A stretch of DNA of 64,000 bases from Allobosea lupini (GCF_900109525.1 NZ_FOAN01000005.1:186001-250000); one strand, 5' to 3'; counted from the first letter of the stretch, positions 25,233 through 35,225 are shown. Translations and numbers: made by a program. The notes: generated from the letters alone by a model not told the origin.

Positions 25233-25238
25233 TTTATC
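25222..25238. promoter_or_regulatory. 17-bp element, copy 2 (candidate GntR site)
   Basis: TATCGTATGACTTTATC lies in the intergenic region between gntR and the ABC operon, over the likely -10 box. The GTATGAC core fits the GTnnnAC pattern of FadR-type GntR operators. Confidence 0.5.
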
Positions 25239-25386
25239 CGGGAACGAGGTTGACGCAACAGGCGGCTCGCCTGGGTTGGGTGGCCTCGTCTCGATCGGCC
25301 GTCAGAAGCCGATGTTCTGCAACGCCGCCGGCGGGGATTGTGTCAGGCACCCCGGGGCAACCTGAAGAGCGGGAGAAACAACCAAG

Positions 25387-26439
<1,053 letters not shown>

Positions 26440-26447
26440 TTTTCATG

Positions 26448-26478
26448 GCCGCCGCACGGGGAACACCCCGGCGGCGGC
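26448..26478 (+). other. Intercistronic hairpin before the binding-protein gene
   Basis: GCCGCCGC (26448-26455) pairs with GCGGCGGC (26471-26478), enclosing a second stem CGGGG/CCCCG with loop AACA. No T run follows. Likely an mRNA processing or stability element. Confidence 0.55.
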
Positions 26479-26544
26479 GATGGCCCACAAAAACGCGACG
26501 AGGCTCCCATGCAGGGCCTCGCGGCAACCCGGAGGAGTGAAGCA

Positions 26545-27852
26545 ATGAGCATTTCCAGACGTGACGTACTGATCGGCGGCGCAGGGCTCGCAGCCGGCGC
26601 TACCCTTGCCGCGCCGTCGATCGCCCAGACAGCCAATATCGAGAAGGGCGCGACGCTGCGCGTGCTGCGCCCGACCAAATTCGTCGATCCCGACCAGACG
26701 ATCTTCAACGAGAACACCGAAGCATTCACCAAGGCGACCGGCGTCCAGGTCCGTGTCGACTATGCGAGCTGGGAGGATCTGCGTCCGCAGACCGCCGTCA
26801 CCGCCAATACCGGCGCCGGCCCCGACGTCGTCGTCGGCTGGGCCGACGACCCGCACATCTTCGCCGACAAGCTGATCGACCTGACTGCTGTCGCCGAGGA
26901 TCTCGGCAAGAAATATGGCGGCTGGTACCCGGTCGCCGAGAAGTACGGCAAGAAGGACAAGACCAATACCTGGATCTCGATCCCGATGGGCGGCTCCGGC
27001 GGCCCGGCGGTCTATCGCGAATCCTGGGTCAAGGAGGCGGGCTTCGACAAGTTCCCGACCGACCATGCCGGCTTCCTCGACCTCTGCCGCAAGCTCAAGG
27101 CAAAGGGTCATCCCGCCGGCTTTGCGCTCGGCAACGCCGTCGGTGACGGCAACTCCTTCTGCAACTGGCTGGTCTGGTCGCATGGCGGCTACATGGTCGA
27201 CGAGAACAACAAGGTCGCGATCAACAGCAAGGAGACGATCGAGGCGCTGAAATACGCCAAGGCGCTCTACGAGACCTTCATCCCCGGCACGCTCTCCTGG
27301 CTCGACATCAGCAACAACAAGGCGCTGACGGCCGGCGAAATCGGCCTGACCCAGAACGGCGTCTCGCTCTACTTCTCGATCAAGAACTCGAAGGACGAGA
27401 AGACCGCGGAGATCGGCAAGGATCTCAACCATGCGCCGATGCCGATCGGCGCCGGTGTCGGCCGGCCGACCGAGACGGCGCTGGTGATCAACGCCATGGT
27501 GTTCAAGCACACCAAGTTCCCGAACGCGGCCAAGGAGTATCTGCGCTTCATGATGGAGAAGGAGCAGTACGACAAGTGGCTGACCGGCTGCTTCGGCTAC
27601 TGGACCCAGCCGCTGAAGGGCTATGCGCAAAGCAAGGTCTGGGAGAGCGATCCCAAGATCCTGGTCTATCGCGACACCTGGGAGCGGGCTCTGTGGAGCG
27701 GCTACAAGGGCGCGATCACCGAGGCTGCCGGCACCGTCAACGCCGAATACGTCATGGTCCAGATGGTCGCGTCCGTCTGCGCCGGCCAGGCGACGCCCGA
27801 GCAGGCGGCCGCCGAAGCCGAGCGCCGCGCCAAGCGCTACTATCGCACCTGA
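26545..27852 (+). CDS. Sugar ABC transporter substrate-binding protein, Tat-exported
   Basis: 435 residues from the ATG at 26545 with GGAGG ten bases upstream. The leader SRRDVLIGGAGLAAGATLAA ends in PSIAQ and has a twin-arginine motif, so export in folded form by Tat is likely. The mature part is a CUT1 family 1 solute-binding protein (VRVDYASWEDLRPQTA, GPDVVVGWADDP, GLTQNGVSLYF). Ligand unknown; by context a sugar or sugar acid. Flanked by hairpins on both sides. Confidence 0.9.
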   Translation: MSISRRDVLIGGAGLAAGATLAAPSIAQTANIEKGATLRVLRPTKFVDPDQTIFNENTEAFTKATGVQVRVDYASWEDLRPQTAVTANTGAGPDVVVGWADDPHIFADKLIDLTAVAEDLGKKYGGWYPVAEKYGKKDKTNTWISIPMGGSGGPAVYRESWVKEAGFDKFPTDHAGFLDLCRKLKAKGHPAGFALGNAVGDGNSFCNWLVWSHGGYMVDENNKVAINSKETIEALKYAKALYETFIPGTLSWLDISNNKALTAGEIGLTQNGVSLYFSIKNSKDEKTAEIGKDLNHAPMPIGAGVGRPTETALVINAMVFKHTKFPNAAKEYLRFMMEKEQYDKWLTGCFGYWTQPLKGYAQSKVWESDPKILVYRDTWERALWSGYKGAITEAAGTVNAEYVMVQMVASVCAGQATPEQAAAEAERRAKRYYRT

Positions 27853-27862
27853 TCCGTCGACA

Positions 27863-27890
27863 CCGCGCCGCTGGATAACCGGCGGCGCGG
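27863..27890 (+). other. Intercistronic hairpin after the binding-protein gene
   Basis: CCGCGCCGC (27863-27871) and GCGGCGCGG (27882-27890) form a perfect 9-bp stem with a 10-base loop, between the binding-protein stop and the first permease. No T run. Confidence 0.6.
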
Positions 27891-27912
27891 CTCCATCACG
27901 GGATAAAGCGCC

Positions 27913-28866
27913 ATGACGATTGCGGCCGAAGCCCGGCCGGCCACCCAGCCCGAGCAAAGCTGGCTGGTCAGGCTGTTCGACTACAAGCCATTCCTGATCT
28001 TCATCTGCCTGCTACCGGCGCTCGGCCTGCTATTGGCCTTCCTGAGCTATCCGCTCGGCCTCGGGGTCTGGCTCGCCTTCACCGATACGCGCATCGGCCG
28101 CAGCGGCGTCTTCATCGGCTTCGAGAACTTCGAGTCGCTCTGGCACGACCCGGTCTTCATCACCTCGGTCTGGAACACGCTGCTCTATACCGGCGTCGCC
28201 ACCGTCGGGAAATTCGGGCTCGGCCTCTGGCTGGCACTGCTGCTCAACAACAACCTGCCGTTCAAGTCGCTGCTGCGCGCGCTGATCCTGGTGCCGTGGA
28301 TCGTGCCGACCGTGCTCTCGGCCATCGCCTTCTGGTGGATCTACGATCCGCAGTTCTCGATCATCTCCTATGTGCTGGTCGACGTGCTCGGCTGGCGCGA
28401 CACCTATATCGACTTCCTCGGCTCGCCCTGGCCGGCCCGCTGGTCGCTGATCGCCGCCAATGTCTGGCGCGGCATTCCCTTCGTCGCGATCTCGCTGCTC
28501 GCCGGCCTGCAGACGATCTCGCCGGCGCTTTACGAGGCGGCGATGCTCGACGGCGCCAATGCCTGGCAGCGCTTCCGGCATGTCACCCTGCCGATGCTGA
28601 TGCCGATCCTGGCGATCGTGCTGACCTTCTCGGTGCTGTTCACCTTCACCGACTTCCAGCTGGTCTACGCCATCACCCGCGGCGGGCCGATCAACTCGAC
28701 CCATCTGATGGCCACCCTCGCCTTCCAGCGCGGCATCCCCGGCGGCCAGCTCGGCGAGGGGGCGGCGATTGCGGTGGCGATGATCCCCTTCCTCGTGATG
28801 GCGACGCTGTTCAGCTACTACGCGCTCGCGCGCCGCAAATGGCAGCAGGGAGAAGACAATGACTGA
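27913..28866 (+). CDS. Sugar ABC transporter permease (MalF/UgpA type)
   Basis: 317 residues with six predicted membrane helices; first helix about 30-55 (PFLIFICLLPALGLLLAFL). The ATPase-docking EAA loop reads EAAMLDGANAWQRFRHVTLP. Translationally coupled to the next gene, which starts 8 bases before its stop codon. Confidence 0.92.
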   Translation: MTIAAEARPATQPEQSWLVRLFDYKPFLIFICLLPALGLLLAFLSYPLGLGVWLAFTDTRIGRSGVFIGFENFESLWHDPVFITSVWNTLLYTGVATVGKFGLGLWLALLLNNNLPFKSLLRALILVPWIVPTVLSAIAFWWIYDPQFSIISYVLVDVLGWRDTYIDFLGSPWPARWSLIAANVWRGIPFVAISLLAGLQTISPALYEAAMLDGANAWQRFRHVTLPMLMPILAIVLTFSVLFTFTDFQLVYAITRGGPINSTHLMATLAFQRGIPGGQLGEGAAIAVAMIPFLVMATLFSYYALARRKWQQGEDND

Positions 28867-29764
28867 CCAGGCCTCCCCTGCCGCGCGCCCGCAGCTTGTC
28901 GACAAGGAGCGGACGGGTGTGATCGACTGGTCCTCGGGACCGCGTCGCTTCATCACGCTCTATCTGCCGCTCTCGATCTTCGTGATCGTGCTGCTGTTCC
29001 CGTTCTACTGGATGGCGATCACGGCGATCAAACCGAACGGCGAATTGCTCGACTACAAGAACAACAACCCGTTCTGGGTGAAATCGCCGACGCTGGACAA
29101 TATTAACAAGCTGCTCTTCCAGACCGACTACCCGCAATGGCTGCTGACGACGATGACGGTGGCGACGGTCGCGACCGCGCTCTCGCTCTTCGCCAGCGTG
29201 CTCGCCGCCTATGCCATCCAGCGCCTGAAGTTCAAGGGCTCGAACTATGTCGGTCTCGCCATCTACCTGGCCTATCTGGTGCCGCCCTCGATCCTGTTCA
29301 TCCCGCTGGCGACGCTGATCTTCCAGTTCGGCTTGTACGACTCGCAGCTCGCGCTGATCCTGACCTATCCGACCTTCCTGATCCCGTTCTGCACCTGGCT
29401 CCTGATCGGCTACTTCAAGTCGATCCCCTACGAGCTCGAGGAATGCGCCATGATCGACGGCGCGACCCGTTTGCAGACGCTCTGGAAGATCACCCTGCCG
29501 CTGGCGCTTCCCGGACTGATCTCGGCCGGCATCTTCGCGTTCACCCTGTCCTGGAACGAGTTCATCTACGCGCTCGCCTTCATCCAGTCGGCCGAGAAGA
29601 AGACCGTGCCGGTCGCGGTGCTGACGCAGCTCGTCGAGGGCGACGTCTATCATTGGGGCTCGCTGATGGCCGGCGCGCTGCTCGGCTCGATCCCCGTCGC
29701 GATCCTTTATTCGTTCTTCGTCGACTACTACGTCGCCTCGATGACGGGTGCGGTGAAGGAGTAG
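28859..29764 (+). CDS. Sugar ABC transporter permease (MalG/UgpE type)
   Basis: 301 residues, six membrane helices (first: ITLYLPLSIFVIVLLFPFYW). EAA loop ECAMIDGATRLQTLWKITLP. The start overlaps the first permease gene by 8 bases. Followed by a strong hairpin and then the beta-hydroxyacid dehydrogenase gene. Confidence 0.92.
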   Translation: MTDQASPAARPQLVDKERTGVIDWSSGPRRFITLYLPLSIFVIVLLFPFYWMAITAIKPNGELLDYKNNNPFWVKSPTLDNINKLLFQTDYPQWLLTTMTVATVATALSLFASVLAAYAIQRLKFKGSNYVGLAIYLAYLVPPSILFIPLATLIFQFGLYDSQLALILTYPTFLIPFCTWLLIGYFKSIPYELEECAMIDGATRLQTLWKITLPLALPGLISAGIFAFTLSWNEFIYALAFIQSAEKKTVPVAVLTQLVEGDVYHWGSLMAGALLGSIPVAILYSFFVDYYVASMTGAVKE

Positions 29765-29769
29765 CTTCC

Positions 29770-29792
29770 GGCGGGCGGCCAGGCCGCCCGCC
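29770..29792 (+). terminator. Strong hairpin after the ABC permease genes
   Basis: GGCGGGCGGCC, a single A, then GGCCGCCCGCC: an 11-bp perfect inverted repeat six bases after the permease stop. No T run, so it may reduce rather than stop read-through into the next gene, 22 bases on. Confidence 0.5.
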
Positions 29793-29813
29793 TTCCAACC
29801 AAGGCAAATCGTC

Positions 29814-30704
29814 GTGACCTCAATCGCCTTCGTCGGGCTCGGCGCCATGGGCGCGCCGATGGCCGAGAATCTCGTCAAGCGCCAGTTCCGCGTCACCGGC
29901 TTCGACATGCGGGAGAGCGCCCGGACCGCGCTCGTCGCAGCCGGCGGCCAGGCCGCCGACAGTGCTGCCACCGCGGCTGAAGGAGCCGAGGCGCTCGTCT
30001 TGATGGTGGTCAACGCCGCACAGGCCCGCTCGGTCCTGTTCGACGCCGGCGCGCTCGATGCGCTGGCTCCGGGCGCCACCGTCATCCTGATGGCGACCTG
30101 CCCGCCCGGCGAGGTCGAGACCATAGCTGACGCCGTGACCAAGACCGGCCGGCATTTCGTCGATGCGCCGGTCTCGGGCGGCGTCAAGGGTGCGCATGGC
30201 GGCACGCTCACCATCATGGTCGGGGCCCCTGCCGACAGCTTTGCCAAGGCCAAGTCCGTGCTCGACGCCATGGGCGACAAGGTCTTCCATGTCGGGGGGA
30301 AGCCGGGCCAGGGCGCGACGGTGAAAACCGTCAACCAGTTGCTCTGCGGCGTTCATATCGCGGTCGCCGCGGAGGCGCTGTCGCTAGCGCAGAAGGCCGG
30401 CATCGACGGCGCCCTGCTGTTCGAGATCATGGGCGGCTCGGCCGCCTCGTCCTGGATGCTGAGGGACCGCGGCCCACGCATGCTCGAAGACGAGCCGCCG
30501 GTCGCCAGCGCCGTCGACATCTTCGTTAAGGACCTCGGCATCGTCCTCGACGCCGGCCGCGCCGCCAAGGCGGCCTTGCCGCTGGCAGCAGCCGCGCACC
30601 AGATGTTCCTCGCCGCCTCTGGCCTTGGCCATGGCGGGCGCGACGACTCGCATGTGGTGCGCGCCTATCGGGCGCTGAACCGCAAGCCGGACAACGATGC
30701 GTGA
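29814..30704 (+). CDS. Beta-hydroxyacid dehydrogenase (L-threonate dehydrogenase-like)
   Basis: 296 residues from a GTG at 29814. Rossmann loop VGLGAMGAPMAENL, substrate motif DAPVSGGVKGAHGGTLTIMVG and catalytic lysine Lys171 in KTVNQLL (K-x-x-N). It belongs to the 3-hydroxyisobutyrate/tartronate-semialdehyde/L-threonate (LtnD) dehydrogenases. With DenD-like enzymes upstream, oxidation of a four-carbon aldonate is a reasonable guess, but no DUF1537 kinase, the usual partner, is in the window. Confidence 0.85.
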   Translation: MTSIAFVGLGAMGAPMAENLVKRQFRVTGFDMRESARTALVAAGGQAADSAATAAEGAEALVLMVVNAAQARSVLFDAGALDALAPGATVILMATCPPGEVETIADAVTKTGRHFVDAPVSGGVKGAHGGTLTIMVGAPADSFAKAKSVLDAMGDKVFHVGGKPGQGATVKTVNQLLCGVHIAVAAEALSLAQKAGIDGALLFEIMGGSAASSWMLRDRGPRMLEDEPPVASAVDIFVKDLGIVLDAGRAAKAALPLAAAAHQMFLAASGLGHGGRDDSHVVRAYRALNRKPDNDA

Positions 30705-30710
30705 GCTAAG

Positions 30711-30754
30711 GCATTTTCAAGCGAACTGGGCACCGGTTCGCGTGACGAAAATGC
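30711..30754. repeat. Palindromic intergenic repeat, family D, between convergent genes
   Basis: GCATTTTC (30711-30718) pairs with GAAAATGC (30747-30754); inside, CGAAC and GTTCG form a second stem. It sits between the convergent dehydrogenase and lacI genes and could serve as a terminator in both directions. Elements of this look are common in Rhizobiales intergenic regions; only one copy is seen here. Confidence 0.6.
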
Positions 30755-30813
30755 GTCAAACCAAAAACCTGGCGTATGTCCGCGTCTTTGAGAAACGTGA
30801 AAATACGCCGGCT

Positions 30814-31899
30814 TCAGCGCGTCGCCTTCGGCGGCGCCGTGGTCCCGCGCACCACCAGCTCCGGGGTCAGCACGGCGCGCTGCGGCGGTGCCGCTGGATC
30901 GGCGATGCGGCGGAGCAGCATCTCCGCGGTCTTGCGGCCCATCTCGTCCTGGAAGTTCTTGACCGTGGTCAAGGCGGGATACCATTGCGAGGCTTCCTGA
31001 ACATCGTCGCAGCCGATGATCGAGAAGTCCGCACCAGCTTCCAGGCCGCGATGGCGCAGGCCGAGCATGGCGCCGAAGGCGGTAAGATCGTTGAAGCAGA
31101 TCGCGGCGGTCGGCGGGTTCGCGGCGTCGAGCACCTTCTGAACGCCCTTCAGCCCATTCTCGCGCGTGCCATAGGCCGAGTAGACGATCGTGGGGTCGAG
31201 CGGCAGCCCATGCTTGGCCAGGGTCTCGCAATAGCCGCGATAGCGGTTGCGCCCGGTCGAGATCAGCGGGCTTTCGCCGAGAAAGGCGATGCGGGTGTGG
31301 CCGAGGCCGATGAGATGCTCGACGGCCAGCACCGTGCCGTGCCGGTCGTCAGAGCCGACGAAGTCCAGGCCGATGCCGGGAATCTCGCGCGAGAGCTGGA
31401 CCAGTGGCACTTGCGCCGCCATCAGATGCTGCAGCGTCTCCGCCGTGGTGCCGCCGGCCGGGCAGATGATCATGCCGTCGGGGCGATATTCCTTGAGCGT
31501 GGTGAGGACGCGGTCCTGCCGCTGGAGGTTCTCGGCATAGGTGCCGAGCAGGATCGAGCGGCCATGCGCCGCTGCCGTCTCCTCGATCGCCGCGAGCAGC
31601 TCGGCGAAATAGGGATTGGTGATGTCGTGGAAGCCGACGCCCAGGATATTGGTCCGGTCGGTCCGCAGCGAGGCCGCGCTGCGGTTGTAGCTATATCCCA
31701 TCTCGCGCGCGATCTGCTGCACCCGAAGGCGGGTGCCGTCGGCGACCAGCGGACTTTCGCGCAGAGCAAGAGAAACCGTCGCGGTCGAGACCTCCAGCCG
31801 ATCGGCGATGATCTGCAAGGTAACGCGACCCCGGCCACCGGGCTTTACACCCGCCTTCCCCGCCCCCGAAGGGTCGCGCGAGTGTCCGTCATTCGCCAT
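30814..31899 (-). CDS. LacI-family transcriptional regulator
   Basis: 361 residues from the ATG at 31899, with AGGAG ten bases upstream. LacI helix-turn-helix TLQIIADRLEVSTATVSLAL and hinge helix YNRSAASLRTDRTNILGV, then a periplasmic-binding-protein-like sensor domain (NPYFAELLAAIEETAA, FVGSDDRHGTVLAVEHLIGLG, AICFNDLTAFGAMLGL). An unusual Gly/Ser/Lys-rich tail of about 25 residues precedes the HTH. It is divergent from the HIBADH-like gene at 32004, with a LacI-type palindrome in the gap, and is the natural candidate to bind the five similar sites in this island. Confidence 0.92.
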   Translation of the reverse strand: MANDGHSRDPSGAGKAGVKPGGRGRVTLQIIADRLEVSTATVSLALRESPLVADGTRLRVQQIAREMGYSYNRSAASLRTDRTNILGVGFHDITNPYFAELLAAIEETAAAHGRSILLGTYAENLQRQDRVLTTLKEYRPDGMIICPAGGTTAETLQHLMAAQVPLVQLSREIPGIGLDFVGSDDRHGTVLAVEHLIGLGHTRIAFLGESPLISTGRNRYRGYCETLAKHGLPLDPTIVYSAYGTRENGLKGVQKVLDAANPPTAAICFNDLTAFGAMLGLRHRGLEAGADFSIIGCDDVQEASQWYPALTTVKNFQDEMGRKTAEMLLRRIADPAAPPQRAVLTPELVVRGTTAPPKATR

Positions 31900-31947
31900 C
31901 GAACGCTTCTCCTGAAGCCGGTAAGCCGATGCATTCAACCAGTTCTT

Positions 31948-31965
31948 GGCCAAATCGTTCCGCAT
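31948..31965. promoter_or_regulatory. LacI-type operator, site 3 (lacI / HIBADH-like divergent region)
   Basis: CCAAATCGTTCCG, centred on CG at 31956-31957, lies in the 104-base gap between lacI and the divergent dehydrogenase gene. It shares AAATCGTT with the reverse complement of site 2. Suggests autoregulation. Confidence 0.4.
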
Positions 31966-32003
31966 TGCATTGTTCCATCTCATAGAATTGGGAGAAACTG
32001 AAG

Positions 32004-32906
32004 ATGAGCACGACTAAAGAATCGATCGGCTTCATCGGTGTCGGTTACATGGGTCAGGGCATGGCGAGTTGCATTCTCGCCAAAGGCTTTCGCCTGACCG
32101 TCATGGGCCATCGCAATCGCAAGCCCGTCGAGGAATTGAAGGCGGCCGGCGCCGCCGAGGCGGCCACGCCGAAGGAGCTCGCCGGGAAGGCGAGCATCAT
32201 CTTCCTTTGCGTCACCGGCTCGCCGCAGGTGGAGCAGGTCGTCAACGGGCCTGACGGCATCGCTGCCGGCGCCCAGCCCGGAACGGTCATCGTCGACTGC
32301 TCGACCTCCGATCCCGTCTCGACGGTCGCTCTGGCTGAACGGCTCGCTGCCATCGGCCTGCACCTCTGTGACGCTCCGCTGGGCGGAACACCCGCCCAGG
32401 CGAAGCTCGGTCAACTCTCCACGATGATTGGAGCCGACAGTGCGGTTTTCGAGCGCATCCGCCCGGTCTGCGAAGCCTGGGCCCAGAAGATCGTCCATCT
32501 CGGCCCGGTCGGCGACGGCCACAAGATGAAGCTGCTCAACAACTTCCTCTCCCTCGGTTACGGCGCCATCTATGCGGAGGCTCTGACGCTGGCCCAGAAG
32601 GTCGGCATCACCCCGCAGACCTTTGACAGCGTCATCACCGGCGGCCGGATGGAGTGCGGCTTCTACCGGACCTTCATGCAATATGTGCTGGAGCGCGATC
32701 GGGATGCACACAAGTTCACGCTCTCCAACGCGCTGAAGGATGTCCGCTATCTGGAGAGCCTCGCCAATGCCGCCGGAGTTCCCAACCCGGTGGGCGGTGC
32801 CGTCAAGAACGTCTATGCGGCAGCCGTCGCCAGCGGCAAGGGCGAGGACTATGTGCCGATGCTCTCGGACTTCGTCGCTGCGCAGAGCAAGGTTTCGCTC
32901 GGCTGA
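32004..32906 (+). CDS. 3-hydroxyisobutyrate dehydrogenase-family oxidoreductase
   Basis: 300 residues, GGGAG ten bases before the ATG. Rossmann loop GFIGVGYMGQGMA, substrate loop CDAPLGGTPAQAKLGQLSTM and catalytic lysine in HKMKLLNNF (Lys176, K-x-x-N). The basic HRNRK after the second strand suggests NADP use. It differs clearly from the LtnD-like protein at 29814, so the two probably have different substrates. Divergent from lacI. Confidence 0.87.
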   Translation: MSTTKESIGFIGVGYMGQGMASCILAKGFRLTVMGHRNRKPVEELKAAGAAEAATPKELAGKASIIFLCVTGSPQVEQVVNGPDGIAAGAQPGTVIVDCSTSDPVSTVALAERLAAIGLHLCDAPLGGTPAQAKLGQLSTMIGADSAVFERIRPVCEAWAQKIVHLGPVGDGHKMKLLNNFLSLGYGAIYAEALTLAQKVGITPQTFDSVITGGRMECGFYRTFMQYVLERDRDAHKFTLSNALKDVRYLESLANAAGVPNPVGGAVKNVYAAAVASGKGEDYVPMLSDFVAAQSKVSLG

Positions 32907-33038
32907 GTCCGGCTGTGCCATGGCGGGACGCGCCCGGAGCACATCTGTGCCGAACGCGGTCGCCGGTAGCCAGTTGCGGTGCCAAACCGTCATCATGGCC
33001 TCCATCCACGGGTGGAGGCTTCAAGATGCGTGCCGGCA

Positions 33039-33956
33039 TCAGTCCAGGCGGGCCGAGCCTTCGGGCACGTGCCGGATGCGCTCGCGGTAGAGCAGGTAGA
33101 GCCCCGACGCGATGACGATCGTCGCGCCGATGAAGGTGAAGCGGTCGGGAATCTGGCCGAAGACGAACCAGCCGAGCAGGATCATCCAGATGATCTGGGA
33201 ATAGATGAACGGCGCCAGGATCGTCGCCGGCGCCCGCTGATGCGCCAGGATCAGCAGCCAATGGCCGAGTGCGCCGAAGAAGCCGGTCCCGCACATCAAC
33301 AGCCAGCTTTGCCAGTCCGCTGGCCAGGACCAGTACAGCGGCAGCAGCGGCAGCATGATCACCACACCGCCGATGCCGGAGTAGAACATCGTCGTCTGCG
33401 GCGAGTCGCTCGCGGCCAGCATCCGCGTCGACAGGCTGTAGAAGGCGTAGCAGAGACAGCCGCAGACGCTGAGCAGGGCCGCCGGATGCAAGCCCCCCAG
33501 TCCCGGCCGCGTCACCACGAGGACACCGAGGAAGCCGACGCCGATCGCGATCAGCCGGCGCGGCCCGGCCCATTCCCCGAGCAGCGGCCCGGCCAGCAGG
33601 GCCACCAGCAGCGGCGTTGCGAACATGATCGAGACCGTCTCGGCCAGCTGCAGATATTGCAGGGCGACGAAGTTGAGCGCGGTCGAGCCGAGCAGCAGCA
33701 GCGAGCGGAAGCCCTGCAGCCAGGGACGCCTCGTCCGGGTGATGCCCGGATGGCTCCAGGGATTGAGCAGGAGCGAGACCAGGGCGACGCTGATCACATA
33801 GCGCGCCAGGACCACCTGCATCGGCTGCATCGTCCCGCCAAGCCATTTGGCGCATGTGTCGAGCAGGGAAAAGCAGACGATCGCCCCGCTCATCAGGGCG
33901 ATGGCGGTCAAGCGTGTCCGGCGCGTATCCGGAAGCGGAGCGGGAGCGGCCGACAA
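33039..33956 (-). CDS. DMT-superfamily transporter (two EamA domains)
   Basis: 305 residues if the TTG at 33956 is used; an in-frame stop lies just upstream, and an ATG at 33893 is the only later convincing start. Ten hydrophobic helices in two EamA repeats (MSGAIVCFSLLDTCAKWLGG in the first, AALLSVCGCLCYAFYSLSTR opening the second). Substrate unknown. A LacI-type site lies 43-60 bases upstream, linking it to the island. Confidence 0.82.
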   Translation of the reverse strand: MSAAPAPLPDTRRTRLTAIALMSGAIVCFSLLDTCAKWLGGTMQPMQVVLARYVISVALVSLLLNPWSHPGITRTRRPWLQGFRSLLLLGSTALNFVALQYLQLAETVSIMFATPLLVALLAGPLLGEWAGPRRLIAIGVGFLGVLVVTRPGLGGLHPAALLSVCGCLCYAFYSLSTRMLAASDSPQTTMFYSGIGGVVIMLPLLPLYWSWPADWQSWLLMCGTGFFGALGHWLLILAHQRAPATILAPFIYSQIIWMILLGWFVFGQIPDRFTFIGATIVIASGLYLLYRERIRHVPEGSARLD

Positions 33957-33998
33957 AGGCTGAGCGTCTCGTCATGCTCTGGAGGAATGACGAGACAT

Positions 33999-34016
33999 CA
34001 ATGAACCGATTTAAGG
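33999..34016. promoter_or_regulatory. LacI-type operator, site 4 (DMT transporter)
   Basis: On the minus strand CTTAAATCGGTTCAT, centred on CG at 34007-34008, close to the reverse complement of site 2 (TTTAAATCGTTTCAA). Confidence 0.4.
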
Positions 34017-34068
34017 CTTGAAACCAGCCCGCCAGCGCATGCGAGTCATGCCGCCGACGCGCCCGGCG

Positions 34069-34542
34069 TCAGGCGGCGTCCTCAGCCTCGTCCTCGGCAT
34101 CCTCGACATCGGCACCGGCCTTGGACAGGCCCTTCGACGCCTTGCGCAGCAATTTGCGCAACTGCTTGCGCTCCTTGGCGTCGAGCTTTTCGAGCAGCTC
34201 TTCCTCGACCTGATTCCAGACCGCATCGAGTGCCGCCGCGGTCTTCTGGCCGTTCTCGGTCAGCGCCACCTGCACCAGACGGCCATCGCGCCCACCGCCC
34301 TCGCGCGTCACCAGCCCCTGCAGCGAAAGCCGGCCGATCGTCTTGGACACGGTCGGCGGCTTGACCCGCAACAGCGTCGCAAGCTCGCCCATCGTCATCG
34401 GTGCGCCCTGCAGGGATTTCAGCGCCTGTTCCTGGCCCGGGAAGAGCCCGAGCGCGTTGAGACGCTCGCCCATCCTTGCCCTGTGGAGCCGCGCCGTCAC
34501 CAGCAAGGCACGGCCGACGCTTTTTTCGAGGGACTTGGTCAT
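34069..34542 (-). CDS. MarR-family transcriptional regulator
   Basis: 157 residues from the ATG at 34542; a longer frame to 34620 lacks a ribosome site. Winged helix core: TMGELATLLRVKPPTVSKTI then GRLSLQGLVTREGGGRDGRLVQVALTE (split by the wing GGGRDGR). The C-terminus is Lys-rich then strongly acidic (DVEDAEDEAEDAA), which is unusual for MarR proteins. Ligand and target unknown; the flavodoxin-fold gene upstream on the same strand is a candidate target. Confidence 0.88.
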   Translation of the reverse strand: MTKSLEKSVGRALLVTARLHRARMGERLNALGLFPGQEQALKSLQGAPMTMGELATLLRVKPPTVSKTIGRLSLQGLVTREGGGRDGRLVQVALTENGQKTAAALDAVWNQVEEELLEKLDAKERKQLRKLLRKASKGLSKAGADVEDAEDEAEDAA

Positions 34543-34623
34543 GAGCCGGCCCTTGGAAAAGGTTGCGGATACTTTTCGCCGGCTGTGCAATCGCCCGCCT
34601 TCATGACAGGCCGATGACAATTG

Positions 34624-35217
34624 TCAGACAGGCTTTTGAATCCGCGCGATTTCCTGCGCAACCCTGGCGAGAAAAGCCGCGCGGCTCTGCGGCGTCGACC
34701 GATTCATGTCGTAATGCGCGAGATAGGAGACCCGCGCAGCCGGGTGGCATACCGCCCGCAAGCCGCGTTTGATCTGCCGGCGCGGCGGATCGCCCATCAG
34801 GAAGGTGCGCCAGCGCGAGCCGCCATAGCTTGTCACCGTCGTCAGCCGGCGAATGTTCCAGAGATTCGGGCGGATCGAGCCATCGACCAGCTTGAACGAG
34901 ACGCCCGGCAGGAAAACGCGATCGAAATAGCCCTTCAAGATCGCGGGATAGCCGTAGTTCCAGACCGGGAAGCACAGATACAGTGCGTCCGCCCGCAACA
35001 GGCGCTCGACATAGCCGGCTACATTGTTCTGGTTTGTGCCGAGATCATGATAGCCGACGCGCTCCTCGCAGCTCAGCACGGGATCGAACCCCTCGGCATA
35101 GAGGTCGCAGTCGTCGACCTCATGCCCGGCGCGGCGCAGGCCGGAGACAACAGTCTCATGCACCGCCGCCCCGAAGCTTGCGGGATCGGGGTGGGCATAG
35201 AGGACGAGCGCGCGCAT
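34624..35217 (-). CDS. NAD(P)H-dependent flavodoxin-fold oxidoreductase (KefF/MdaB type)
   Basis: 197 residues. Flavodoxin_2 fold: ALVLYAHPDPASFGAAV phosphate loop, YLCFPVWNYGYPAILKGYFD (FMN and substrate pocket) and TVTSYGGSRW. Members reduce quinones, azo dyes or electrophiles. It starts 8 bases after the FAD oxidase gene, so it belongs to the same transcript. Confidence 0.87.
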   Translation of the reverse strand: MRALVLYAHPDPASFGAAVHETVVSGLRRAGHEVDDCDLYAEGFDPVLSCEERVGYHDLGTNQNNVAGYVERLLRADALYLCFPVWNYGYPAILKGYFDRVFLPGVSFKLVDGSIRPNLWNIRRLTTVTSYGGSRWRTFLMGDPPRRQIKRGLRAVCHPAARVSYLAHYDMNRSTPQSRAAFLARVAQEIARIQKPV

Positions 35218-35225
35218 CGATCGGC

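Noticed and set aside
29770..29792. True intrinsic terminator after the ABC permease genes
   Set aside because: Stem is perfect but there is no T run; kept only as a hairpin with low terminator confidence.
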